Assembly (NCBI GenBank): GCA_963965975.1
Contig: OZ014415.1
Span: 563,001-627,000 of the forward strand
Reading direction: 5' to 3'
Length of the DNA: 64,000 nucleotides
Origin: Xestospongia bergquistia
Lineage: Eukaryota > Porifera > Demospongiae > Haplosclerida > Petrosiidae
Both the position numbers and the translations under genes were made by a program. This document shows, piece by piece, positions 37,701 to 51,800 of the stretch; within the stretch, counting starts at the first letter, position 1; every line of letters begins with the position of its first letter. Below the pieces are notes generated by a model. That model was not told the DNA's origin, did no database searches, and saw only the letters and a list, made by a program, of their open reading frames with translations.

Positions 37701-40700
37701 ATGTTTTGTAATACAAGGGCTTGTTGTCTGGTCTTTCTTGTTATTGGAGGTAAGTATTTACCAGTGTTGTTCTATGAATGTAGTTTTAAGAGGTTTGGTG
37801 ACCAGTGCAACGAGATAGTTGTAATTTAGTAAGCTGTAAGAAATTAAATTGTGGAAGGCGCTGTTGTCTATAAGTCTTATAATTGAATATTACTTTAAAA
37901 GGAGAGACAAAGGCTGTTAAGTGTGTAAATTGTTTACATGACATCTTTGTTCCCATTGAGCTTATAAAAAGGAGAATTAGTTTGTTTTTCCACACAAAAC
38001 TAATATTTTGTGATTACCTATATAATCAGCTAGACATCTTAAATAACTTTACTCTAATATAAGGGCTATTTGAAGGGTATATGACAGCTGTGTACTCCTG
38101 AGCACACCTGTGTTCTGTGGTCGTGATTAAAATGGACATCTCCTTCTAATGGAAGTCATGTGGTCATATAAATCTCTATAATTTCTAGCTATATTTCATA
38201 ATGTTCATTACTAATATGTGATGTTCCACAGTTTGTACAAAGTTTGTTAACAATGTAACTTAGAAAGGCATTAGCGTTACTGAGTTATGTAAGAAGAGAT
38301 CATGTGACCGTATAGTTTAAGGAAAATGCCATTCCTTGTTAATACATGAACTAATAGACCGATTAATGATCGTGTATTGATGAGTAGATGTTCAATTGAT
38401 AGGTGGATGGATAAATTATATTTTTTATTGCTTCTCTAATATTGTTATTAATATTTCTTTTCTTTCCTTTATAGTTCTGACATTTGGTGTATCATGCAGT
38501 CATCGTAAGTAACTCCAATATAATAATGTAGTTGTTAACAAAGTAACATTATATTAAAGATATAGTTGATTAGTGGTATGATATGTGTGTGTTGAAGTTC
38601 ACACAACATGTGTTAAATGTTACAGTGTGTTGGTGATTTTGTTGTTTGTCAGTTATAGTCTTTTAGTACAAGTATATATCTGTTAGCTTTAATTCTTTTA
38701 TGTTTGACTTTACTATTATCCTCATGGTAATGTTTTTGCCACACCCTTTCTCTTTTTGTCTGTCCTAACATTCACACTAAGTTGTTATAGCGACCACATA
38801 ACCAGCTGTGACTAGATCATATAAATTTATTGTCATATATTATATAAATAATTTATGTATTGATTATTATGTGTGTAGAAGTAGTTAACAATAAAATAGT
38901 ATACTAGAATAGATAATATTAGATGTTACCTAGCAACTAGTTGTGGTTATATACTACATTACATGAAGCATTGTTGTCAAAGATGTTCCAAGGGTTCCTA
39001 ATAATGACTGTGTAAACAGATATCTTTCAATTGCTCAAATGGTAGTAAAGTACTACTCTAATCAGTAGTAGTATATAGTAGATAGATAATTTTAAAATAA
39101 CAATATATAATAGTTTATTAAGTTAATTTATACAATAACAAATTAACATGTTACTAAATTGTTTTGTTACTATTCACACTATATAATTGTTATAATAGTG
39201 ACAATTAATAGTGTGAACTAAATAAGTTTTCAACCACAATTAATAGAGTGAACTAAATAAGTTTTCAGCCACTCCTATTATAGTAAGGTATCTGTAGATA
39301 GTACTACATGTAGTACATGAGTAGGTGTCATAAAGGAAACGAGTATTTTTACTTTAATGTGTGACTTTGTTTAGTTTGTCTTTGGGATTTTGCCAACGGT
39401 AACATGTTCTTTTAATATGTTAGTGTACATATTATGTGTTCATATCATAATATTACAGGTGTTGTTTTCTATATATATACTGTGTTATGACTTCTCTTCT
39501 ATAAACTAATTATATTAATGTTGATTATGTTGGTGTTTGTGATGTATCAAATAAAAATAATAAAATATTACAGGTGGTTGTATTATTTATAGAATTATTG
39601 TAAAAATATTGTTTTTAATAAACTCTCTGAAAATATAAACTTATAAATCTCTAAAGTCTAAATATTACTACAAGTTGACCTCATTATTACTCATTATTAC
39701 TCATTATTAGTAATTATCCTGTTAATTTATTGTTGTAATTCAATCTACTTTTGTTTAATTACATTTTCAATTTGTTGCATACATTACCACAAACCTTATA
39801 AGACAATTAAATTAATTTAATACTTTTCTTCAACTTTTTATTTGAGTTCCATTTTTTTCTTTTTCCATTTTAGATACACGAATTGTAACGGAACCTCAAA
39901 ACCAAACTGTGGCATATGGGACTGATGTGTCCTTTTTTTGTTCTGTAAATGATCTTAATGTCACTATTACTTGGAATACATCAGCTGTTTACTCAGAGAA
40001 TCTAAAATCAATAGTTGAAATTAAAGATAACCTCACTACTAGTATTTTGAGATTAACAAATGTGGTTTTAAATAATACTGGAGAATATTCTTGTGTGGCT
40101 AGTTCTTCTAGTGATGCTGATAGCAGTGGTGGTAGTGGTAGTGATTATAATGTTGATGTTGCTACGGCAACACTTAATGTGATTGGTTAGTTAATATTTT
40201 TATGGATTTTGCTATCTTTTATATTTCCAGCTGTTAATACATATCCTGACAACCAGAATGTAGTATATGGCTCTGATGTCATTTTTACTTGCACTGTCCA
40301 GTCGCTGGTAAGACCATCAAGTGTCGTTTGGTCTACTAGAACTACCGCAAATCTTGGATCCCAATCAAACTTTACTACCACATCATCTACTCATGTCAAT
40401 AATTTAACATTAAGTAATGTGACTCTGAGCTATAGTGGTACATATATCTGTACTGTTATATTTGGAGGGAAACAATTTAATGCTACCACTGAATTAGATG
40501 TTTATGGTAAGTATGTTGTCTTTTTATATTAATATATCTTATTATACTCTTTCTTTACAGTTCCTAGTCCTATTATTTTGACACCTCTCGTGGATCAGAG
40601 TATAATTTATAACTCTAATGTTAACTTCACTTGTAAAGTCTATTCACTGACAGCACCAAACATCACATGGTCAACTAATGCAAAATCTTCTATCTCCTCT

Positions 40701-43700
40701 CAACCTGTTGTGATGGACAGTACCAACACTTACACCAGTACACTAATACTAACTCAAGTTACATATAATAATGAGGGAACATATACTTGTACTGCTACAA
40801 ATGAAGGAGGAGATAATATAACAACAGCTAGTCTTGATGTGTATGGTAAGTATTAATTATATATCTAAAGTGACTGTGAATTTTAAGTTTGTTAAAGAGT
40901 TGGCTAGAAATGTTTATATTAGTTATATCCTTTCTTCTCATGTTGAACTTAATAATTTACCATGCTTGTAGCAAACTGACCAATGAAATCGCTTGATTTC
41001 AGGTTTATAATTATCATAACAATCTTGATAAGTAGCCTGAGAGATTTTGTAAGTATTTCCACAACTAAGTACAGATTAAGACAATGTTTCTAAATGTCAT
41101 AGTAAAACTTGGCCTGATGCTGAATTTATTCATAATGTTCTCGTAATGTTTCTACTTCTTTTGTAGCCAGTAATAACTTGGTAACAAAAAGGTTTTGTCA
41201 CCATTTTCTCAGATGTAGCACAATTTTAGATGAACTATGTGTCTTTCTATCTCATATTATGAATGCTTTAAAAACAAAAGTAGCGATTTCAGCAGTTACT
41301 GTTGTCAATGGCAACAATAGAATATACCAATATCTTATAACAATACTGTTACCATCCTGTCATTGTATGTGCTAGTGTTATTATGTAGAGATGATGCAGC
41401 TGCCATCCTACTATGTTATTTGTTTGTAAAGGATAGTCATTTGCCTTCCTTACTTCATATTTAGGAAACATTTTTGTCTTCTTGTATACCTCAGTATGAC
41501 TCACTCATTTTGTTCTCACTTCATTAAATTTGACAGAAACATTTACCTCAGTGTATAATATATTACATTTATTATCATATAAACATGTCATTCAATATAA
41601 ATTATTATATTTCTGTGCTAATTGTTTTCCTTTATCAATTAATATTAATTACAATTATATTGATACAGTTTATTCTGTCCATCTAGTACCTGCTCCTAAT
41701 GTAACAGTGTATCCTGAAGTTGATATTAGAATCTATAACTCTACATTTGATCTCACTTGTACTGTAACATCATTGACATTACCTAATATTACCTGGTCAT
41801 CAACAGCTCTTGCCGGCGTTCCCTCTCAACCCTCAATTACAAGTGATATAGCTACTCATACTAGTATATTAACACTAGAACAAGTCAAGTTGAATTATAC
41901 AGGAACATATACTTGTACTGCTGTCAATGAAGGAGGCAATAATACTGCGACAGCTGATATAACTATTTTTGGTAAGGAGTTTTGGGAAATGATGAATGAT
42001 TAATATATGTATGTATGACATGATGTTCTCAGATGTTTCATCAGGAAAGTTTCATCATTAAAAAAAGTTTTAATGATGTATGAAAATTAAACAGACTAAC
42101 ATTATTGTATATTCTAGTCATCATAGAGTACTGCAGCCTCACATATACAAGATAGCCTTGAATAAAATAATCCATATCCTACTCTTCCATAGTACTAAAT
42201 ATGCTGCATGTTGCAAAATTTAGGAGTTAATAAATTTTTGTACATGCCTCTTATGTCCGAAATTTTTTTAACATGTTAATTTTTTACATGAAAACTTTTA
42301 CAACATGAAAGTTTTCCGATCTACAGTAGTTTCCATTTTTTGGTATGTCATATCATCTGGAATTGTTTCACTTGGTGTTATCCTTGAGAATGCTCAGATT
42401 CAATAGTAATAATGTTAACATTTCATAATTATAATAGTAATAATATTAATATTAAATAACTTCATAATTATAATAGTAATATTAATAATTATATGAATAA
42501 TAATAAGAAAAATGTCATTGTCAATACTGAGCTATAGCTAACAAGAAATTGTCATTTTGTGAACAATTTTGACTTATGAGATAGGTATGTAGCCTATTCA
42601 CAATTAATGCTATTGTATAGTACTAAAGCCACATTGTGAAAACTTTGCACATTTATGTGCTAGTAATAAATATGTCATTCAATGTAAGTTATTATATTTC
42701 TGTGCTAATTGTGTTCCTTTATCAATTAATATTAATTACAATTATATTGATTCAGTCTGTTCTGTCCATCTAGTACCTGCTCCTAATGTAACAGTGGATC
42801 CTGAAAATGTTATTAGAATCTACAACTCTACATTTGATCTCACTTGTACTGTAACTTCATTGACAGTACCTACTATTACCTGGTCATCATCAGCTCTTGC
42901 CGGCGTTCCCTCTCAACCATTAATTACAAGTGATATAGCTACTCATACTAGTATATTAACACTAGAACAAGTCAAGTTGAATTATATAGGACTGTATACT
43001 TGTACTGCTGTCAATGAAGGAGGTACTGGTACTGTGACAGCTAATGTAACTATTTTTGGTAAGTAATATGATAAAGTTTTTCAAAAAATGATGAATAATT
43101 AATATATGTATACATAACATGATGTTCACAGATGTTTCTAGTAATATTTTCAGTGCTATAATATAATCCTTGTATTATGAGAGTTATATAATATTAAGAT
43201 ATATTTATTATTCCATTAAAAGTTATTGTTATAAGATTTTTTTAGTTTTTCAATTATATATCCTTATACAATAGATAATAGGCCATAATACTAACTTATT
43301 AAATCAATAAATTATATGTACAAGTAATAAAAAACATTTTAGGAATGATGATGCAAAAAAGGAAAGGAACACTTGTTTATTGCTAGTATCCACTTTTTTG
43401 GTATGATCTATTCACCTGGACTTGTTTCATGTGGTACTGTCCATGAGCATGCTCAGATTATAATAATTATATGAATAATAATAAGCAAAATGTCAATGTC
43501 AATACTGAGTTGTAGCTTGTGAGAAATTGTCATTTTGCGAACAATTTTGAGTTATGAGATAGCTATGTAGCCTGTTCCCAAGTGATGGTTTTGTGTAGTA
43601 CTAAAGTCATATTATGAATACTTTATACATTTATTTACTAGTAATAGACATAAATTATTATACTTCAACGTTTCTTCATCAATTAATATTAATTACAATT

Positions 43701-45834
43701 ATATTAATTCAGTTTATTCTGTTCATCTAGTACCTGCTCCTAATATAACAGTGGATCCTGAAGTTGCTATTATAATCTACAACTCTACACTCAATCTCAC
43801 TTGTACTGTAACATCATTGACAGTACCTACTATTACCTGGTCATCATCAGCTCTTGCCGGCGTTCCCTCTGAACCATCAATTACAAGTGATATAGCTACT
43901 CATACTAGTATATTAACACTGGAACAAGTCAAGTTGAATTATACAGGAACATATACTTGTACTGCTGTCAATGAAGGAGGTACTGGTACTGTGACAACTA
44001 ATATAACTATTTTTGGTAAGGAATATGATAAAGTTTTTCAAAAAATGATGAATGATTAATATATGTATACATAACATGATGTTCACAGATATTTCTAGTA
44101 ATATTTTCAGTGCTATAATATAATCCTTGTATTATGAGAGCTATATAATATTAAGATATATTTATTATTTCATTAAAAGTTATTGTTATAAGATTTTATT
44201 AGTTTTTCAATCACATATCCTATGTATTTACTAGTCCTCAATATAAATTATTATACTTCAGTGTTTCATCATCAATTAATATTAATTACAATTATATTGA
44301 TTCGGTCTGTTCTGTTTATCTAGTACCTGCTCCTAATGTAACAGTGTATCCTGAAGTTGCTGTTATAATCTACAATTCTACATTCGATCTCACTTGTACT
44401 GTAACATCATTGACAGTACCTACTATTACCTGGTCATCATCAGCTCTTGCCGGCGTTCCCTCTCAACCCTCAATTACAAGTGATATAGCTACTCATACTA
44501 GTATATTAACACTAGAACAAGTCAACTTGAATTATACAGGAACATATACTTGTATTGCTGGCAATGAAGGAGGTACTGATACTGGGATAGCTGATATAAC
44601 TATTTTTGGTAAGCAATATGACAAAATACAAATTTTGAGAAATGGTGTAATGTTTGAGATATAAATATGACATAATGTTCTCAGATGTTCTCTAGTAACA
44701 TTTTCTGTGCTATAATATAGTCCTTGTATCTTGAGAACTATATAATATTGATATAACTGTATATATTAATTCATTGAAATGTAATTTAGCCAATCATTGT
44801 TTTACTGTTAAGTCTAAAACAATTATATGATGATTTTTTTCAACAATAGCCTTGTTTATTTCTAGTTTTTATTCTTTTTTGGTATGAACCATTCACCTCA
44901 ACTTGTCTATTAGAATGCTCAGATTCAAAGGAATAATATTAATATTATTAAATAACTTCATGATTATAATAATAATAATAATAATTATATGAATAATAAT
45001 TAGCGAAGATGTCGCTGTCAATATTGAGCTGTAACTTACAAGAAACTGTCATTTTGTGAACAATTTTGATTTAGCTATGTAGCCTGTTTCCAAGTAATGC
45101 TTATGTGTAGTACTAAAACCATATTATTAAAGCATTTGTATGTACTAGTCATAACCATCTCATTCAATGTAAATTATTATATTACAATGCTGAACTTGTT
45201 CCTTTATTAATTAATGATTATTATAATTATTTTGTTCTGTCCATCTAGTACCTGCTCTTAATGTAACAGTGGATCCTGAAAATGTTATTAAAGACTACAA
45301 TTCTACATTTGATCTCACTTGTACTGTATTATCATTAACAGTACCTACTATTACCTGGTCATCATCAGCTCTTGCCGGCATTCCCTCTCAACCATCAATT
45401 AAAAGTGATATAGCTACTCATACTAGTATATTAACACTAGAACAAGTCAAGTTGAATTATACAGGAACATATACTTGTACTGCTGTCAATGAAAGAGGCA
45501 ATGATACTGTGACAGCTAATGTTACTATTGTTGGTAAGTAATATGATAAAATACAAATTTTGGAGAAATGATGTAATGTTTGAGATGTAAATATGACATG
45601 ATGTTCTCAGATGTGTCTAGCATTCTCAGTGCTATAGTATAGTCCTTGTATTATAAGAGTTATATAATATTAAGATGTATATATTAATACTGAGATTTAA
45701 TGTTATAAGCTTTTAATAGTTTAGCCAATCCTTATACAATTATTTTTATATTGGATAATTGACAATAGTCCTAACTTATTGAATAGTATAATTAATAACA
45801 GTTCAATTTATATTATTATATCAAGAGATTAATT

Positions 45835-45877
<43 letters not shown>

Positions 45878-48800
45878 ATATATATATATATATATATCCA
45901 TCAAATAATGAGATTCATAACCATACATTTTGAATAGAAGTGTTTATTTTTATATAGCATAGATAGACATCTGAATTATCATATATTATATACTCATAAT
46001 TCTCTTCTTTCTTATAGTACCACCACCTACTATACAGACTATACCAGACATGAATGTAACAACTGGTCTTAATGCAACCTTCACTTGTAAAGCTACTGGA
46101 TTTGGTCTTAAATATTCTTGGGATGTGCCATTTTCTTTTAAAAATAATAATGGTATTGTTATTGGTGACAATACTAATGAATTGACTGTTGTTAATGTGA
46201 CAAGACATGCCAGTGGAACATATACTTGTTATGTCACTGATTTTATTGGACAAGAAGACATTGCTATGGCTGAACTGTTAGTTGTTGGTGAGTTTATTAT
46301 TGTTCATTATAATATGTGTTTATATTAATATAGTATGTGTTTATATTAATTTTAATTATTAGTATTGTTGATTTTAATAACTAACTATTTATGAGATGTT
46401 TTGTGTTATTATGGGAGATAATTAGTAATTGTAATTATAAGGAAATTACGTCAAGAATATTGAAATTATATTGAAATTACTTTAATATTTAAGGAATTGA
46501 CTTATAATAAGTAATTAGAATTATAGAGAATGACTTTAAGAATATTTGGAATTATATGGAATTGCTAGAGAATTTTGATAATTTACACAATATGGAGACA
46601 AAAATAAATGGGAACTGAGTTTGTCATTTTATTGTTAATATGATATATACTTTCTATATACATAGGTCCACAAATACTTGAGTCTAATAACACTGATTCA
46701 GTTGTTGTTGAGAATACTGTGATATTTTTGATATGTGTTGTACAAAACAGACGTGATGCACCAGCAAATTTGACCATAAGATGGATCAATCAAGGAAAAG
46801 TTATTAATGTATTAGAAGAACCTTCATTTATCATTGACACAACAATGGAAGACAATAATAGGATAGTGACGAGCATATTAACATTTAATCCTGTTTATTA
46901 TAAGGTGTTCAGTTTACTCTCTTTGTATGAAAATCGTTTCCAATGTGAGGCATCCATTGGTAATTATATTTTTGATGCTGTCAGGAACAGAGGTGCTGTA
47001 TTAACTTTACACTGTAAGTTAATATTATAGAATATAAGTTTGTCATACCAAGTGTCTATAGTGTTTTAAATCTACATATTGAATGCTCATGATATCATTG
47101 TTATTTTTTCCTTTAGTTGTTCCTAAATTTCTAACACAACCATCAAGTACTGTTAGAATCAACCTTGCTGATACTGAAGTTCTAGAGTGTTCAGGAACTG
47201 GAGAACCTGATTTCAACATAACATTTTATAGACACTTTGATAATGGATCATCAATACTTATAAAAGAAGAAATCAATGATGTAGTGATGACAAAAATCAA
47301 CAATGCTAACTATAATGATGCTGGTAATTACAGTTGTCAGATGTCTAATTATGTTGGTGCAAATGTGTCAAACTTTATTATTATAGTACAAGGTAAGCCA
47401 ATGACTTTATTATAAAAGTTTAAACAATCATCTTTAATTTAGGTTCACCTGATCAAGTTGATCATACCAATATCAACATCACTGTCATTTCCTTTTTTCA
47501 AGTTCTTATCACTTGGTTACCTTCATTTAACAACTTTGCTCGTCCTACCACTCAAACATATCATGTGTATTATGAAGATAAGAATACTGGAGATTCACCA
47601 GGCACTAATCAAACCTCTGACACGACTTCTGCACGCTTAGATCTACCAGTTAACACAAGCTATTTATTAAACATAGTCAGTTGTAATGAAGTAGGCTGTG
47701 GACCAACATCTCAGAATGTATCATTTACATCAATTACACAAGGTAAGAGCAATAAAGAACATATATTTCATAGTATAATATAATATAGTCTTAATATAAT
47801 TATGTTTATTATACATTGACTATTGTAGAGTATATCATCTTGTTAATATTTTTGTTGTGTGATGTTTAAAATGAGTCATAGATGCTATGTAAATGAGTCT
47901 ATTAATATAGCAGATGAGTAGATCAGTGTTATATGTTAAACATAGCGTGTATATTATTATAATATAATATATATGTTTGTACTGTTAATGGAGTATAAGG
48001 AATGTATTTATTAGGTGTCATTGTTGCTTGAATTTAAAACGTGTAATCAAACTGAATTAACTAACTACTTTAAAAGAAGGAAAGTATTCATTGTGACAAA
48101 TGAAGTCTCTCTTTTCATTTTTGATTACTGTCTCTTTATATTTTAGCAATGGCCAAATTAAGAAATGTCTACATACCTTTTACGCTCATTAACTCCTCAT
48201 CAATATTCATTACTTGGGAACTTCCCTCTTTGGCTATTAATCCAGTTGGTGAAAAACCAACTATTAAGAATTTTGAAGTGTTTTATAGAATCATTAGAAC
48301 TGTTAATACAACAACAAAACCAGCTAATTCAAATCAGTTTAATATAACTATTAATGATCTCATACCAGGTACTGAATATGAAGTTAATGTAGGAGTTAAT
48401 TATGAAGATCCCCCCAATTTCTCTGGAGAAAATGTAACATTCCCAAGTATTAGAACAAGACCACAAAGTAAGTTATTAGTTCAAAGAAACTTTAAATGAA
48501 TACTATAAGCTATTATATATCATAGCTATCACATATGTATTTCAGACATTTTGTCTTAATTTTCAAAAAATTATTAAATCTCTCTTTTACACAGACAATT
48601 TTCCTGACAAAAATACAACTATTGATATTGGTGAAGGACAAAATCCTCGTGTGTTAGTCACATGGGATAAACTTAAGGAAGAGGATGGTGCAGAGTATTT
48701 ACAAACCTATAGTGTTGTTGTCACTATTGAGGGGAGGGGGTCAAATGGAAACGTACAAAAGAGACAAACTAATGAAAATGTGAAAACTTTTGATGTGGAT

Positions 48801-51800
48801 AAAACTAGAAACACATTTCAATATAATGACACTGAACCATTTATGTCATATACATTTCAAGTAAATGCAAAATTGTTAGTAAATGGAGAGGAACGAATAG
48901 TACCTATTACACAACCAAATACTGTTGTGTCAGGAGAAGCAGGTAAATTTTATTCCATACACTAATATAAACTTAATATATGGACAATTGTAAATGTAGT
49001 ATTAAAATAGTTTTATTATTTTAAAGTGTCTACATTAAAGGACTATAATAATAATGTTGATGACTTGTTTTTGTTTTCATTTGTAGCTCCTACTACTCCT
49101 CGAAATCTAAATGCAACTGAAACCAACTTCACTGTCATTGGATTGAGTTGGCAAAGACCTAATCCTTCCAATGGAATTATTACCAATTACACAGTATGTA
49201 AACAACTATAGCATTTTTAACTACACATAGTTAAGCACATACATGATCAATATAATATATTACACATATTGATTTATTAAGCTACCATTGATATTATTTT
49301 ACTACTACTTCTTTTCAGATATATTGGGGTATTAGTGGTCAACAACAGAGAGTAACTGTGTTAACTCCTCCAATGTTATCATATCGATTTACTTCACTTA
49401 CTGGAGATACGTCATATTCATTCTCAATCAGAGCAGCTACTAATGGAGGAATAGGAGAATATAATAACATAACAGTCACTACTCATGCAGGAGGTGAAAA
49501 TCAGTAGTTATAGTTGTAATATAATTATTATAGTGTAGATTTCAACTTGCCTTGTAATAATTATATGTGTACTGAAAATATATTTAATTTTTTGTTGTTG
49601 TATACTTGTGTCTGGATTTATCTCTGTTTAAATTCACATTTTTTGTTTAATTTCTTAGTTGCTCCAATACTTAGACCTGAAGTTGCAGCAATTGATGGCA
49701 GTACAGATAAATTTAATGTTAATATTGGTAACTTTTCAACTCAATATGGACCACTTGGGTGAGATAATTATGTTTACTGTTCACACCTGTTGACATACCT
49801 CTCACTAACTCTAAGTTAACATTTTTATATGTCATTCATCATTATTTTGAATATTTTTCTGAGTAGACTATTGAGTTAAAGTTGTAAAGAATGATTTGAA
49901 ACTGTCTCTTCCTTTTCAGAGTTTACAAACTGATTGTTGTTACTAACAACAATGAAGGTCCATTTCCTGAAACAACTCTATATCCACACTCTGACAGCAG
50001 ATGGCAACCACTGGGATACTATGTTACTGGTTTATTTCATAGTAATGAAGATGATGTGACATATACTGTTGGCAATAGGGAAACCAGAATGTATCTTGGT
50101 GTATCTTATTACAATGCTCCAGTTTCTACTGATATCAGTTATCGTGTGTTCATTCGTTTGTATTCCTCAGCTGATAACCCAGTGAGTCATTTGTAAAATA
50201 AAATTGTTAAATAAATTGATCCTGTTTTTAATCCTATATATATATTTTTGATATAAAATGTATAATATATATATATATATATAATATATATATATATATA
50301 TAATATAGAGATATATAATATATATATAATGTACATTTTGATATGGTCATCATTTACTATTTCAAATTTTTCTTTTTTAAAAAGGAACAACAATATAGAG
50401 ATAGTCCATTAAGCTCATCTATTAGTAAGTCTTTACATAAAGTTGACATTCCATTGAATTGTCTTTTTTTCAGTATTAAAGGAACCTACCAATCTGGCTA
50501 TCATTCTAGTACCTATTTTCCTATTTCTTCTCATAATAATTATTGCTGTTATTATTATTGTGATAGTTATTATCATGCTGTAAGTTCATTTTCTTGTGAC
50601 TTTTTTGTCATTGTTAACTTGTTGGTCTTATCTAGCATGCGTAGATCTTCAAAGAGAAGTGAGACTTATTATATTGATGAAATTACTAAAACAGAGACTG
50701 CTCTTGGTAAAAGTACCAATCCCGGTGAAGTACGTCGTGTTTCTAGTCCACCAACAAATGGCAGAACAAATAACATTGAAATGAAGGCAGGAATGTACAG
50801 TAAGTCAAATTTATTATTAGCGATATTTATATGACTGTCTTTACTAAAATATTTAAATGTATTCTTTTTGTCTAACTGATAGCTCCAACTCTTACAATTC
50901 AATGTGCTGAGGTGTATACTTCTGTTGGTCAACCTACTGTGTTGCTATGTGAAAGTGGTGGAACGCCCACTCCAGAAATTACATGGTCCAAAAGTGGACA
51001 GTCTCTAACTGAACCAGATTATTTTAAATTGTCTGATGGTTCATTGTATATTAGTAATACTAGACTAAGAGATGAGGGTCACTTTGTTGTGCGAGCTTCA
51101 AATAATGCTGGTACTGTGGAGGAAGTTATTAGGGTAGTAGTTTTAGCACCTTCACCACCAGAATGTAAGAAGAATTATATTGACTATCATGACTTATTTC
51201 TCTCTCTTTCCATCTCTTTCGCCAGCTGATTCTGCTCATCCACCAATGACTGTCAGTGAATTTGTAGAACGAATGGCTGTTCTACATTCTGCTAATGATG
51301 ATGCTCTAGAAGAAGAATATCATGTAAGTGATCTACAATAAAGCATGTAGGAATATATCATTTTGTTTGTATTGTATTTGTAGGATATTGAAATGGAATG
51401 GAACTTCACAAGTTATGCTGCTAAATTGCCTATTAATCATGGCAAAAATCGATATGTTAATATAATTCCTTGTAAGTGTTTAAATTATAGATAAATTACT
51501 GATTCTCATGCATTGAGAACTACTGTGATGTAATTTTGTCTTTATTTTTTAGATGATCATAGTCGTGTTATTCTTAATCTACAAGACAATGCTCCTGGCA
51601 CTGACTACATTAATGGCTCTTTTATTGATGTGAGTCTTATTACACACTGTAATTAATATTGGAATGTTATTATTATAGGGTCCAACCAGTTCTAAGGCTT
51701 ATGTAGCAACTCAAGGACCTATACCAGCAACATTTGCTGATTTCTGGCGTATGATTTGGGAATTGAATGTCCCCACTATTGTCATGGTAACCAATCTCAA

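Larger units (their letters stand above)
39874..47392 (+). other. RPTP-B ectodomain: 11 Ig domains, one exon each
   Basis: Exons 39874-40185, 40231-40506, 40561-40845, 41687-41971, 42774-43058, 43731-44015, 44324-44608, 45249-45533, 46018-46287, 46666-47013 and 47117-47392 each encode one Ig domain and each begins and ends in phase 1. Typical marks are a B-strand Cys (FTCKV, LTCTV), the C-strand Trp (TWSS, ITWST) and the F-strand YTCTA or YSCQM, so the disulfide pair is kept. Ig10 is longer and irregular (FQCEA as F strand). Many NxS/T sites are present, as expected outside the cell. Confidence 0.9.
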
